Shown: one piece after another, positions 51,866 through 60,431 of the stretch
How positions within the stretch are numbered: position 1 is the stretch's first letter
Layout: each line of letters begins with the position of its first letter
DNA from: Sphaerisporangium sp040683095
Lineage (GTDB): Bacteria > Actinomycetota > Actinomycetes > Streptosporangiales > Streptosporangiaceae
Assembly: GCF_040683095.1 (NCBI RefSeq)
Contig: NZ_JBFBCI010000043.1
Coordinates: forward strand, 15,489-79,488
Length of the DNA stretch: 64,000 bases
Direction of reading: 5' to 3'
Translations under genes and position numbers: made by a program
Notes under the pieces: model-generated
Told to the model about the DNA's origin: nothing
Seen by the model: the letters and a program-made list of their open reading frames with translations, nothing else
The model's database searches: none

Positions 51866-52813
51866 ATGGATCAGCGATTGGTCGGGCGCAGCGGTCTTTC
51901 GGTGTCGAGGGTGGGGCTCGGCACGATGACCTGGGGGCGCGACACGGAGCCCGAGGAGGCCGCCGCGCAGCTCGTCGCGTTCGCCGAGGCCGGGGGCACG
52001 CTCGTCGACACCGCCGACGTGTACGCGGGGGGCGACGCCGAGCGGCTGCTCGGCCGCCTGCTGCGCGGGTCGGTGCCGCGCTCGGAGGTCGTCATCGCCA
52101 CCAAGGCGGTCCTGACGCCGCACGGGCCGCGCTCGCGCGACGCCTCGCGCAGGAGCCTGATCTCGGCGCTGGACGCTTCGCTGGACCGGCTGGGGGTCGA
52201 CGACGTCGACCTGTGGCAGCTTCACGCCTTCGACCCCGAGGTGCCCTTGGAGGAGACGCTGGCCGCGGTCGACACCGCCGTCTCCTCCGGCCGCACGATG
52301 TACGCCGGGGTGTGCAACTATGCCGGGTGGCAGGTCGCCGCCGCCGGGGTCTGGCAGCGCTCGGCGCCCTCCCGCGCGCCGATCGTGTCGATCCAGGTCG
52401 AGTACTCCCTGCTGGCCAGGGACGCCGAGCGCGAGGTCCTGGCCGCGGCCGAGCACGTCGGCGCGGGCGTGCTGGCCTGGTCGCCGCTCGGGCGGGGGGT
52501 GCTGACGGGCAAGTACCGCGTGGGCATCCCGGCCGACTCGCGGGCCGCGACGCCGCACTTCGCCGACTTCGTCCAGCCGTACCTCGACGAGCGGTGCCGC
52601 CGCGTGGTCGAGTCGGTGACCACCGCCGCCGACGGGCTCGGGGTCTCGCCGCTGGCGGTGGCGCTGGCCTGGGTGCGCGACCAGCCGGGCGTGGCCGCCG
52701 CCATCGTCGGAGCCCGCACGCACGCCCAGCTCAAGGGCACCCTGCAGGCCGAGGCCCTCACGTTGCCGATGGAGATCCGCGAGGCCCTGGACGACGTCTC
52801 CGCCACCGACTGA
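51866..52813 (+). CDS. Aldo/keto reductase
   Basis: The 315-residue product is a TIM-barrel NADPH reductase. The catalytic tetrad is visible: Asp and Tyr in VDTADVYAGG, Lys in VIATKAV and His in LWQLHAFD. The C-terminal NADPH-binding AAIVGARTHAQL is present. The substrate is unknown. It is divergent from uppP, and this pairing is common in actinobacteria. Confidence 0.92.
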   Translation: MDQRLVGRSGLSVSRVGLGTMTWGRDTEPEEAAAQLVAFAEAGGTLVDTADVYAGGDAERLLGRLLRGSVPRSEVVIATKAVLTPHGPRSRDASRRSLISALDASLDRLGVDDVDLWQLHAFDPEVPLEETLAAVDTAVSSGRTMYAGVCNYAGWQVAAAGVWQRSAPSRAPIVSIQVEYSLLARDAEREVLAAAEHVGAGVLAWSPLGRGVLTGKYRVGIPADSRAATPHFADFVQPYLDERCRRVVESVTTAADGLGVSPLAVALAWVRDQPGVAAAIVGARTHAQLKGTLQAEALTLPMEIREALDDVSATD

Positions 52814-52999
52814 GGTCGCGTTCACCGGTCCGTCACCGGCCGTCACGACACGGTGAACGGGAATCGTCCTCGCGTATCACTAGTCGGTACCGAATCGCAC
52901 CTTTTACTGGAATGACGGGCGCGGAGTTACACGATTGACGAGGGTCGGCGGGGAGGGGAGCCCGGCGGCCCGCGCCGCACGAGGAAGATGGAGGGAAGC

Positions 53000-53950
53000 A
53001 TGCGCAAGGGCACGACCGTCGTATCGGCGGGAGCGCTGACGCTGGCGCTGAGCGGGGTGACCGCGCTCCTGGGGGCGGCGCCCGCCGCGGCGTCGCCGGA
53101 GCGCCCGGCCGGCTGCGGCGGAGGCGGCCGCCCTTCGTCCGGGCTCACAGACGACTTGTGCGGCCTGCTGGACGACGTCGCCGGAACGGTGGACCACCTC
53201 ACCGGCGGCCTCGACGAGATCACCCGCCCGATCGGCGAGACGGCCGACAAACTGCTCGGCGGCGACCGTCCCTCCGCCGGGCCGTCGGCCAAGCCCTCCA
53301 CCAAGCCCACCCCCGCCGCCACGCCGCCTCCGGCCGCCTCCCCCGCGCCCAGCGGGCGGCCCACCGGCGACCCGCCCGCAGGCGACGACACGCTGCTCCG
53401 GGTGCCCGTGGACACCTCGTGCCTGCCGCTGGTCGGGTCCGCCGACTGCGACGAGGACGCGCCGGCCCCGCGGCCGTCCACCCCCCGGGACCGTTCCACA
53501 CCCGCCGCGCCGACCCTGCCCCCGGCCTCGTCCATCCCTCGCCGGCCGGACGCCCGCCTCTCCCCCGGTCCCTCGCGGACACCGGCCCCGTCCGCGACCT
53601 CCCTGTGGCCGGCGCAGTCCGGGCCCTCCGGCGGCGCGCAGCCGGGAGGCGGCTCGTGGGCCGTCGAGGTCCCCCGCGTGACGCCCCCGCCGTCCGCGGA
53701 CGTCGACGCGCCGCCGATCATGCCGCTGTGGCCCGGCCAGCCGCTTCCCACGCTGGCGGGACGGCTCGGCGCCCGGGCCGTCGCCCCCGGCAGGCCCTAC
53801 GACGCGGCCGGGACGGCGCTCACGGCGGTGCTGCTGGCCTCGGCGATCCTCGCCACGCGCGTCGTTCAGGCGCGCAGGCGCGACGAGGCGCCGAGGACGA
53901 TGCCCCTGGAGGGGCTGGGCCGCCCCGACGGGCGCCACCGCCTGGCCTGA
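53000..53950 (+). CDS. Secreted, membrane-anchored proline-rich protein, function unknown
   Basis: The 316-residue product has a Sec signal peptide (MRKGTTVVSAGALTLALSG then ..AAPAAAS, cleavage likely near residue 33). A small helical segment (DDLCGLLDDVAGTVDHLTGG) follows, then a long Pro/Ser/Thr-rich stalk (about 90-260). A C-terminal membrane segment ALTAVLLASAILATRVV follows with basic residues after it. No LPXTG is visible, so anchoring would be by the membrane segment. Four cysteines could form disulfides. The start ATG 53000 has GGAGGGA four bases upstream. Confidence 0.7.
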   Translation: MRKGTTVVSAGALTLALSGVTALLGAAPAAASPERPAGCGGGGRPSSGLTDDLCGLLDDVAGTVDHLTGGLDEITRPIGETADKLLGGDRPSAGPSAKPSTKPTPAATPPPAASPAPSGRPTGDPPAGDDTLLRVPVDTSCLPLVGSADCDEDAPAPRPSTPRDRSTPAAPTLPPASSIPRRPDARLSPGPSRTPAPSATSLWPAQSGPSGGAQPGGGSWAVEVPRVTPPPSADVDAPPIMPLWPGQPLPTLAGRLGARAVAPGRPYDAAGTALTAVLLASAILATRVVQARRRDEAPRTMPLEGLGRPDGRHRLA

Positions 53951-54069
53951 GACCCGGCCCCGGCACCCGGCCGGAGAAGGGCGGGCCGCCCCGGGCGCGA
54001 GGCCCGGGGCCTCGGCCGGTGCCTAGGTCTCAGCCGGACCAGATCCCGGCCGGACTCCTGGGTCTCAGG
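53946..54069. repeat. 10-bp inverted repeat covering two convergent stop codons
   Basis: CCTGAGACCC (53946-53955) and GGGTCTCAGG (54060-54069) are perfect complements. Each contains the stop codon of one of the two convergent genes. A hairpin terminator (53998-54014) lies between. Confidence 0.5.
53998..54014. terminator. Bidirectional terminator hairpin
   Basis: CGAGGCC (53998-54004), loop CGG, GGCCTCG (54008-54014): a perfect 7-bp stem between the convergent secreted-protein and fabI genes. Confidence 0.65.
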
Positions 54070-54829
54070 TGCCCATCGCGTGGACGCCGCCGTCGACGTG
54101 GACGATCTCGCCGGTGGTGGCGGGGAACCAGTCCGACAGGAGCGCGACGCACGCCTTGGCCGTGGGGGTGGGATCGGTCAGGTCCCACCCGAGGGGGGCC
54201 TTGGCCGGCCAGCTCTCTTCGAACTCGGTGAAACCGGGAATGGACCTGGCCGCCATGGTGCGCACCGGGCCGGCCGCCACGAGGTTCACGCGGATGCCGT
54301 GCTTGCCGAGGTCGCGCGCAAGGTAGCGCGAGCACGACTCCAGGCCCGCCTTGGCCACGCCCATCCAGTCGTACACCGGCCAGGCCTTGGTGGCGTCGAA
54401 GTCGAGGCCGACGATGGCGCCGCCCTCCTTCATCAGCGGCAGGCAGGCGACGGCCAGCGACTTGAAGGAGTACGTGGAGACCTGGACGGCCGTGGAGACG
54501 TCCTCCCAGGTGGTGTTGAGGAAGTTGCCGCCGAGCGCGGTCTGCGGGGCGAAGGCGATGGCGTGGACGACCCCGTCGAGCCCGTCGAGGTGCTCGCCGA
54601 CGCGGCCGGCCAGCGTGTCGAGGTGGTCGGTGTTCTGGACGTCCAGCTCGATCACCGGGGGCGGCTCGGGCAGCCGCTTGGCGATGCGCTCGACCAGGCT
54701 GAGCCGGCCGAAGCCCGTGAGCACGACCTGGGCGCCCTGCTCCTGGGCCAGCCTGGCCACGGAGAAGGCGATCGAGGACTCGGTGAGCACGCCGCTCACC
54801 AGCAGCCGCTTGCCGTCGAGAATTCCCAT
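54065..54829 (-). CDS. fabI: NADH-dependent enoyl-ACP reductase (InhA-type FabI)
   Basis: FabI carries out the last reduction of each fatty-acid elongation cycle. The 254-residue product has the cofactor loop SGVLTESSIAF and the catalytic Tyr153/Lys160 in YDWMGVAKAG. The substrate loop includes ARSIPGFTEFEESW, similar to mycobacterial InhA, the isoniazid target. It starts one base after the fabG stop and forms an operon with it. Confidence 0.95.
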   Translation of the reverse strand: MGILDGKRLLVSGVLTESSIAFSVARLAQEQGAQVVLTGFGRLSLVERIAKRLPEPPPVIELDVQNTDHLDTLAGRVGEHLDGLDGVVHAIAFAPQTALGGNFLNTTWEDVSTAVQVSTYSFKSLAVACLPLMKEGGAIVGLDFDATKAWPVYDWMGVAKAGLESCSRYLARDLGKHGIRVNLVAAGPVRTMAARSIPGFTEFEESWPAKAPLGWDLTDPTPTAKACVALLSDWFPATTGEIVHVDGGVHAMGT

Positions 54830-54830
54830 G

Positions 54831-55535
54831 TCAGTGCCCCATTCCCAGGCCGCCGTCGACGGGCAGGACCGCTCCGGTGATGTAGGCGGCGTCCTCGCTC
54901 GCCAGGAACTTGACCGCCCGCGCGATGTCCGCGGCGGTCGCGGCGCGGCCGAGCGGGACGTTCTTGAGTATGGCCTCCTGCTGCCCGGATTCGAGCGCGG
55001 CCGTCATGTCGGTCTCGACGAACCCCGGGGCGACGACGTTGACCGTGATGCCGCGCGAGCCGAGCTCGCGGGCCAGCGACCGGGCGAAGCCGATCATGCC
55101 CGCCTTGGAGGCGGCGTAGTTGGTCTGGCCGGCCGAGCCGAGCAACGCGACCACCGAGGAGACCATGATGATGCGGCCCCGGCGCATCTTGAGCATGCCG
55201 CGCGTGGCGCGCTTGGCGACGCGGAAGGCGCCGGTGAGGTTGGTGTCGAGGACGCCGGTGAAGTCCGCCTCTTTCATCAGCGGCAGCAGCGTGTCCTTGG
55301 TGATTCCTGCGTTGGCCACCACGACCTCGACGGGCCCGTGCTCGGCCTCCGCCTTGGAGAAGGCCGTGTCCACGTCTTCCGAGCTGGTGACGTCGCACCT
55401 CACCCCGAACAGGCCCTCGGGGGGTTCTCCTGAGCGGTAGGTGACGGCGACGGCGTCACCGGCGGCGGCCAGTTCACGGGCGATCGAGAGGCCGATCCCG
55501 CGGTTGCCGCCGGTTACGAGTACTGATCGAGCCAT
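54831..55535 (-). CDS. fabG: 3-oxoacyl-ACP reductase FabG
   Basis: FabG reduces 3-oxoacyl-ACP to 3-hydroxyacyl-ACP with NADPH. The 234-residue product has the Rossmann glycine motif TGGNRGIGL, the NAG motif (VVANAGIT), the catalytic Ser in MVSSVVALLG and Tyr/Lys in NYAASKAG. ATG 55535 is used; an ATG two codons earlier (55541) is also possible and neither has a strong ribosome site. It is the first gene of the fabG-fabI pair. Confidence 0.95.
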   Translation of the reverse strand: MARSVLVTGGNRGIGLSIARELAAAGDAVAVTYRSGEPPEGLFGVRCDVTSSEDVDTAFSKAEAEHGPVEVVVANAGITKDTLLPLMKEADFTGVLDTNLTGAFRVAKRATRGMLKMRRGRIIMVSSVVALLGSAGQTNYAASKAGMIGFARSLARELGSRGITVNVVAPGFVETDMTAALESGQQEAILKNVPLGRAATAADIARAVKFLASEDAAYITGAVLPVDGGLGMGH

Positions 55536-55611
55536 GAGCACGACGCTATCGCTTACTCGCAGGTAAATCCTTATCCGCGCCGTACAAGATCACGGGGTTA
55601 GGATCGTGGAC

Positions 55612-57111
55612 ATGCGCCAGATCGATCCGGACTTTCTCGCCCTGCCGCTGCGGCAACTGGCGGACGCCGCCCTGCAGCGTGCCCGTGACCTGGGCGCCGA
55701 GCACGCCGACTTCCGGCTGGAACGGGTGCGCGGCGAGACCCTGAGCCTCTTCGACGCCCGGCTCGAAGGGTCCATGGACGCCGACGACCTCGGGTACGCC
55801 GTGCGCGTCATCCGCGACGGCACCTGGGGCTTCGCCGCGGGCATCCTGCTGACGACGGAGGCGGCCGCGGAGGTCGCCGAGCAGGCCGTCGAGGTCGCCC
55901 GGGTGGCCGCCGCCGTCAACCGTGAGCCGGTCGAGCTGGCTCCCGAGCCGGTGTACGCCGGGGCGACGTGGGTGTCGCCCTACGAGGTCGACCCGTTCAC
56001 CGTGCCGTTGAAACAGAAGGTCGCCCTGCTGGCCGACTGGTCCTCCGGCCTGCTGAAGGACCCGCGGGTCGACCACGTCGCCGCCTCGCTGATGCAGGTC
56101 AAGGAGCAGAAGTTCTACGCCGACACCGCCGGCACCGACACCACCCAGCAGCGGGTCAGGACGCATCCGGTGCTCACGGTGATGCGGGCCGCCGAGGGGC
56201 GCTTCGACGACATGCGCACGCTGGCCCCGCCGTCGGCGCGCGGGTACGAGTACCTCACGGGAACCGGCTGGGACTTCCCCTCCGAGGTGGCGATCCTGCC
56301 GGAGCTGCTGGAGGAGAAGCTCAAGGCGCCCTCAGTCGAGGCGGGCGACTACGACCTGGTCATCCACCCGTCCAACCTGTGGCTCACGATCCACGAGTCG
56401 ATCGGCCACGCCACCGAGCTGGACCGGGCCCTCGGCTACGAGGCCGCCTACGCGGGGACGAGCTTCGCGACGTTCGACAAGCTCGGAACGCTGCGGTACG
56501 GCTCGTCGATCATGAACGTCACCGGCGACCGCACCGCCGAGCACGGCCTGGCCACGATCGGCTACGACGACGAGGGCGTGGCGACGCGGCGGTTCGACAT
56601 CGTGCGCGAGGGGCGGCTGGTGGGCTACCAGCTCGACCGGCGCATGGCGCTGTTGAAGGGGCTCGGCCGGTCCAACGGGTGCGCGTTCGCCGACTCGCCC
56701 GGGCACGTGCCGCTCCAGCGCATGGCCAACGTCTCGCTGATGCCGGCCGCCGATGGCCCCTCGACCGAGGAGCTGATCTCCCGCGTCGAGCGGGGCATCT
56801 TCATCATGGGTGACAAGAGCTGGTCGATCGATATGCAGCGCTACAACTTCCAGTTCACCGGCCAGCGGTTCTACCTCATCGAGGGCGGCCGCGTCACCGG
56901 CCAGGTGCGCGACGTCGCCTACCAGGCCACCACCACGGACTTCTGGAGCTCCATGGAGGCCGTCGGCGGCCCGCAGACCTACGTGCTGGGCGGCGCCATG
57001 AACTGCGGGAAGGGCCAGCCGGGCCAGGTGGCGCCGGTCAGCCACGGATGCCCGTCGGCGCTGTTCCGCGGGGTCAAGATCCTCAACACCGTCCAGGAGG
57101 GTGGAAAGTGA
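55612..57111 (+). CDS. tldD: TldD-family metalloprotease
   Basis: The 499-residue product is a TldD-type protease subunit. The metal-binding motif is in IHESIGHATELD (H-E-x-x-x-H), with the C-terminal GGAMNCGKGQPGQ typical of the family. TldD works with TldE in a heterodimer that cleaves unfolded or modified peptides (microcin maturation, CcdA in E. coli). ATG 55612 has AGGA eight bases upstream. tldE overlaps its end by four bases. It is divergent from fabG. Confidence 0.92.
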   Translation: MRQIDPDFLALPLRQLADAALQRARDLGAEHADFRLERVRGETLSLFDARLEGSMDADDLGYAVRVIRDGTWGFAAGILLTTEAAAEVAEQAVEVARVAAAVNREPVELAPEPVYAGATWVSPYEVDPFTVPLKQKVALLADWSSGLLKDPRVDHVAASLMQVKEQKFYADTAGTDTTQQRVRTHPVLTVMRAAEGRFDDMRTLAPPSARGYEYLTGTGWDFPSEVAILPELLEEKLKAPSVEAGDYDLVIHPSNLWLTIHESIGHATELDRALGYEAAYAGTSFATFDKLGTLRYGSSIMNVTGDRTAEHGLATIGYDDEGVATRRFDIVREGRLVGYQLDRRMALLKGLGRSNGCAFADSPGHVPLQRMANVSLMPAADGPSTEELISRVERGIFIMGDKSWSIDMQRYNFQFTGQRFYLIEGGRVTGQVRDVAYQATTTDFWSSMEAVGGPQTYVLGGAMNCGKGQPGQVAPVSHGCPSALFRGVKILNTVQEGGK

Positions 57112-58475
57112 CTCCCCAGGAGACCGTCGAGCGTGCCCTCGCCCTGAGCGGGGCCGACGACCGCGTCGTGATCGTCGACGAGGGGTCCTCCGCGAACCTC
57201 CGCTACGCCGGCAACACGCTCACCACCAACGGCGTGAGCCGGTCCTCGCGCCTGACCGTGATCTCGGTGACCGGCAAGGGGGTCGGCGTCGTGTCGCGCT
57301 CCGCCGTGCGCCCCGACCAGCTCGCCGACGTGGTCGCCGCGGCCGACCTCGCCTCGCGTGAGGCGCCGCCCGCCGAGGACGCCCGCCCGCTCGTCGGCGC
57401 GGCGGTGTCGCCCGACTGGGACGCCCCGGCGGAGCCGACCTCGATCGGCGTGTTCGGCGACTTCGCCCCGGCGCTCGGCGAGGCCTTCGCGGTGGCCGAG
57501 ACCGGCGACCGCAAGCTGTACGGCTTCGCCGAGCACCTGCTCACCACGACGTTCCTCGGCTCCTCCACGGGGCTGCGGCTGCGCCACGACCAGCCCACGG
57601 GCCGGCTGGAGCTGAACGCCAAGTCCCCCGACATGGCGCGCTCGGCCTGGGCGGGCGTGGCCACCCGGGACTTCACCGACGTCGACGTCGCCGCCCTGGA
57701 CGCCACGCTGGCGCGCCGCCTGGAATGGGCCAAGCGCCGGGTCGACCTGCCGCCGGGGCGGTACGAGACGCTCCTCCCGCCGTCGTCGGTCGCCGACCTG
57801 ATGATCTACCTCTACTGGTCGGCGGGCGCCAGGGACGCTGCGGACGGCCGCACGGTGTTCTCCAAGCCGGACGGCGCGACGCGCGTGGGCGAGTCGTTGT
57901 CGGGCTCCCCCGTGCGGCTCTACAGCGACCCGGCGGCCCGCGGCATCGAATGCGCCCCGTTCGTGATCGCGCACGCGGGCGGCCGGCAGCGGTCGGTGTT
58001 CGACAACGGCCTGCCGCTGTCGTCGACCGACTGGATCCACGACGGGTCGCTGTCGGCGCTGCTGCAGACCCGTCACTCCGCCGAGCTCACCGGGCTGGCG
58101 ACGACCCCGGGCATCGACAACCTGATCATGGAAGGGCCCGGGGGCGGCCGCTCGCTGGAGGAGATGATCGCCTCGACCGAGCGCGGCCTGCTGCTGACCT
58201 GCCTGTGGTACATCCGCGAGGTGGACCCGCAGTCGCTGCTGCTGACCGGCCTCACGCGCGACGGCGTGTACCTCGTCGAGAAGGGCGAGGTCGTCGGCGA
58301 GGTCAACAACTTCCGCTTCAACGAGAGCCCGGTCGGCCTGCTGGACCGGATGACCGAGGTCGGGCGCGAGGAGCACACCCTGCCCCGCGAGTGGAGCGAC
58401 TACTTCACCCGGGCGATCATGCCCCCGCTGCGCGTGCCCGACTTCAACATGTCGACGGTCAGCCAGGCCAACTGA
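57108..58475 (+). CDS. TldE/PmbA-family protein
   Basis: The 455-residue product is the partner of the TldD protein. It lacks the His-Glu-x-x-x-His metal motif but has the family's NGLPLSSTDWIHDGSL-like and NNFRFNESPVGLL segments. The GTG at 57108 is preceded by AGGAGG and overlaps the tldD stop, so both are made in step. It likely forms the closed chamber with TldD. The natural peptide substrate is unknown. Confidence 0.9.
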   Translation: MTPQETVERALALSGADDRVVIVDEGSSANLRYAGNTLTTNGVSRSSRLTVISVTGKGVGVVSRSAVRPDQLADVVAAADLASREAPPAEDARPLVGAAVSPDWDAPAEPTSIGVFGDFAPALGEAFAVAETGDRKLYGFAEHLLTTTFLGSSTGLRLRHDQPTGRLELNAKSPDMARSAWAGVATRDFTDVDVAALDATLARRLEWAKRRVDLPPGRYETLLPPSSVADLMIYLYWSAGARDAADGRTVFSKPDGATRVGESLSGSPVRLYSDPAARGIECAPFVIAHAGGRQRSVFDNGLPLSSTDWIHDGSLSALLQTRHSAELTGLATTPGIDNLIMEGPGGGRSLEEMIASTERGLLLTCLWYIREVDPQSLLLTGLTRDGVYLVEKGEVVGEVNNFRFNESPVGLLDRMTEVGREEHTLPREWSDYFTRAIMPPLRVPDFNMSTVSQAN

Positions 58476-58562
58476 TCCGCCGATGATCCGCTGATCCCCC
58501 CGCCGCCGGGAGTCGCCCGGCGGCGGCCTCGGGGTCCGCCGCGAGCGGTGTCAGGACCTGAG

Positions 58563-58775
58563 TCAGGAGTCCTCGAGGCGGAAGCCGACCTTCAGGCCCA
58601 CCTGGTAGTGGGCGATCTCGCCGTCCTGGATGCTGCCGCGGACCTCGGTGACCTCGAACCAGTCCAGGTGGCGCAGAGTCTGGGCCGCGCGGCGGATGCC
58701 GTTGCGAATCGCCTGGTCGACGCTCTCGGGGGACGTGCCGACGATCTCGGTCACGCGGTACGTACGATCGCTCAT
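58563..58775 (-). CDS. Dodecin family protein
   Basis: The 70-residue product is a dodecin, a small dodecameric flavin (or CoA) binding protein used as a flavin store. It has the family's TYRVTEIVGTSPESVDQAI opening and a Trp-containing turn LDWFEVTEVRG, with the Trp that stacks on the flavin. The start ATG 58775 is preceded by GAGGAGA; a longer start at 58811 is possible but not family-like. Confidence 0.93.
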   Translation of the reverse strand: MSDRTYRVTEIVGTSPESVDQAIRNGIRRAAQTLRHLDWFEVTEVRGSIQDGEIAHYQVGLKVGFRLEDS

Positions 58776-58858
58776 CCCACTCTCCTCACCGTCGTCCTTG
58801 ATCGTATACACCGTCCGGGACGGGCGCGCGGAACACTCCGGCCACCCCGGGGTCTACC

Positions 58859-59179
58859 GTGGAAGTTGTGAAGCTATGGCGCCGCCGCACCGTCGTGCAC
58901 CAGGTCACCGACGCGCAGCCGTCCCTGTCCTCGGACATCGGCCGACGCGAGAAGCGGTATTTCGTCCAGATGGGGATCCGATTGGTATGCCTCGTCCTGG
59001 CGGTCGTGCTCACCGTCCCGTGGCCGGTCAGGGCGTTGCTCGTCGCGGGAGCGATCTTCCTGCCGTACATCGCCGTCATCGGGGCGAACCAGCCGAATCG
59101 TGGCGTGACCTCGGCCTTTGACGGGGACGCACCTAACCAAACCGAGATACCACTCCACCGACGCGAGATCGGGTCGTGA
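58859..59179 (+). CDS. DUF3099 family membrane protein
   Basis: The 106-residue product has a basic N-terminus, two hydrophobic segments (MGIRLVCLVLAVVLTV and ALLVAGAIFLPYIAVI) and a polar tail. It matches the DUF3099 family of actinobacteria, whose function is unknown. The GTG at 58859 or the one at 58868 could be the start. It lies immediately upstream of the 6C-type RNA, on the same strand. Confidence 0.8.
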   Translation: MEVVKLWRRRTVVHQVTDAQPSLSSDIGRREKRYFVQMGIRLVCLVLAVVLTVPWPVRALLVAGAIFLPYIAVIGANQPNRGVTSAFDGDAPNQTEIPLHRREIGS

Positions 59180-59186
59180 CAAACTC

Positions 59187-59218
59187 TTGACGCACCCCAT
59201 GGGTTGTAGGTGTACGCT
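59187..59218 (+). promoter_or_regulatory. Probable promoter of the 6C-type RNA
   Basis: TTGACG (59187-59192) and TACGCT (59213-59218), a TAnnnT -10 form, lie just upstream of the first hairpin. The spacing is 20, longer than ideal; TGTACG at 59211-59216 gives 18. Transcription would begin near 59223-59227. Confidence 0.5.
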
Positions 59219-59222
59219 TTAG

Positions 59223-59335
59223 ACAAGCGCTCTGGTCCCCCGTCGGAGCGCTCGTGCCGGCGTTCCGGGCCCCCGTCGGAACGCCGATGAAGCGACGCCG
59301 GGTGGTTTGCCCCCGTAACCACCCGGCGTCGTCCA
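59223..59335 (+). ncRNA. 6C-type small RNA with three C-rich loops
   Basis: Three hairpins follow each other: stem 59226-59232 / 59246-59252 (7 bp), stem 59259-59266 / 59278-59285 (8 bp) and stem 59293-59307 / 59317-59331 (15 bp). Every loop contains CCCCCGT. The first two are the signature of the actinobacterial 6C RNA family (mycobacterial B11/6C), but with five rather than six C residues. The long third hairpin, followed by a pyrimidine-rich TCCATTTCT, is probably the terminator, yet it carries the same loop. 6C RNAs base-pair with mRNAs through C-loops. The strand is set by the C-rich loops. The call is from memory of the family; a covariance search would settle it. Confidence 0.85.
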
Positions 59336-59385
59336 TTTCTCGGGAAAACATTCGTTGAATCGATTTTCCGGATGTTCAGGACGTC

Positions 59386-59643
59386 TCAGTGATCGCCCAA
59401 AGTCTCGGCCGTGGCCTGCCCCCAGTTGCGGGCCAGCGTCGAGAGCCTGTCCAGCGCGTCCGGCGATGCGGTCCCTGCTCCCTGGGCCAGCCCGAGCAGA
59501 TACGCGGTCAGCGGCGCGGCCGGACGGGCGACGCCGTGGGCCACGTCCCGGGTCAGATCGAGAACCGCGTCGCGATCCACTTTTTCGGGGTCGACACCGA
59601 GTTCCTTGCAGACGAGCGCCGTCCACTCGGCCAGCACATTCAT
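59386..59643 (-). CDS. DUF6457-type small protein linked to molybdenum cofactor genes
   Basis: The 85-residue product is helical (MNVLAEWTALVCKELGVDPEKVD then ..LDRLSTLARNWGQ). It has the size and sequence style of DUF6457 proteins found beside mobA and other molybdopterin genes. Function is unknown. It is on the same strand as mobA and moaA, 66 bp after mobA, and is preceded by GGAAAGGG. It converges on the 6C-type RNA. Confidence 0.75.
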   Translation of the reverse strand: MNVLAEWTALVCKELGVDPEKVDRDAVLDLTRDVAHGVARPAAPLTAYLLGLAQGAGTASPDALDRLSTLARNWGQATAETLGDH

Positions 59644-59709
59644 CGTGTCCCTTTCCTCCGGTGATATTCGTACGGGCCAAAACGGCTTTCCCCTGCATCC
59701 GCCGATGAA

Positions 59710-60429
59710 TCATGACTCGCCGGACGTGGGAGTGAACCGCCTTCTCGCGTCTTTCACATCGTCGATCGTGTCGCAATCGAACCACGGAACCCGTTCCCCG
59801 TCCCCCACCGGCGGGCCGAGCCGCACCGGTTCGAGCGGCCCGAGCACCCCGCGCAGCGACCGCCCCGCGTACGCGGCCAGCGCGGCGGTGAGCGCGTCGG
59901 TGCGCCAGACGCCGGTGAGCCACTGCTCGCGGCCCTCGTCGTCCACCAGCACGGCCCCCGGACCGCTCCCTGCCGCCTCGCGCAGCGCGGCGAGGTGACG
60001 CGGCAGCAGGAACGGCAGGTCGGCGGCCAGCAGCGCGGTCCACGGGGCCGACACCCGCGCCAGCCCCGCGCGCGCGGCCGGGACCGGGCCGCCGCCGGGC
60101 GGATCCTCGCGGACGAACTCGGCGCGGGGCAGGCCGGGACGCGCCGGGCCGACCACGATCAGGCGGGCGGCGCCGGAGACCGCGGCCGCGACCCGCGCGA
60201 TGAGCGTCGTCCGGCCGACGGTGACCCCCGGCTTGTCGCCCCCCGCGAACGCCCCGAGCCTGCGCGCCTCGCCGCCTGCCAGCACCACCGCGTCGTAGGG
60301 GCCGCACGAGCCCACGGGAACCCCGGAGGTGTCCCGCACCTCCCCCGGCGGCCGGGTGCGGCCAAAGGGGCCGTAGAGGGCCGCGGAGGGCCGGTGATCC
60401 CCCGCCTCCACGCCGCCCCCGGGAGGCAT
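59710..60429 (-). CDS. mobA: Molybdenum cofactor guanylyltransferase MobA
   Basis: MobA attaches GMP to molybdopterin, giving the MGD form needed by the nitrate reductase. The 239-residue product has the nucleotide motif VVLAGGEARRLG, the lysine in GGDKPG, and the metal Asp in LLAADLPFLLP. The C-terminus ends WFDCDTIDDVKDARRRF, a family feature. The first ~45 residues before the LAGG motif are not family-like, so the true start may be an internal GTG rather than ATG 60429. It directly follows moaA. Confidence 0.88.
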   Translation of the reverse strand: MPPGGGVEAGDHRPSAALYGPFGRTRPPGEVRDTSGVPVGSCGPYDAVVLAGGEARRLGAFAGGDKPGVTVGRTTLIARVAAAVSGAARLIVVGPARPGLPRAEFVREDPPGGGPVPAARAGLARVSAPWTALLAADLPFLLPRHLAALREAAGSGPGAVLVDDEGREQWLTGVWRTDALTAALAAYAGRSLRGVLGPLEPVRLGPPVGDGERVPWFDCDTIDDVKDARRRFTPTSGES

Positions 60430-60431
60430 CG

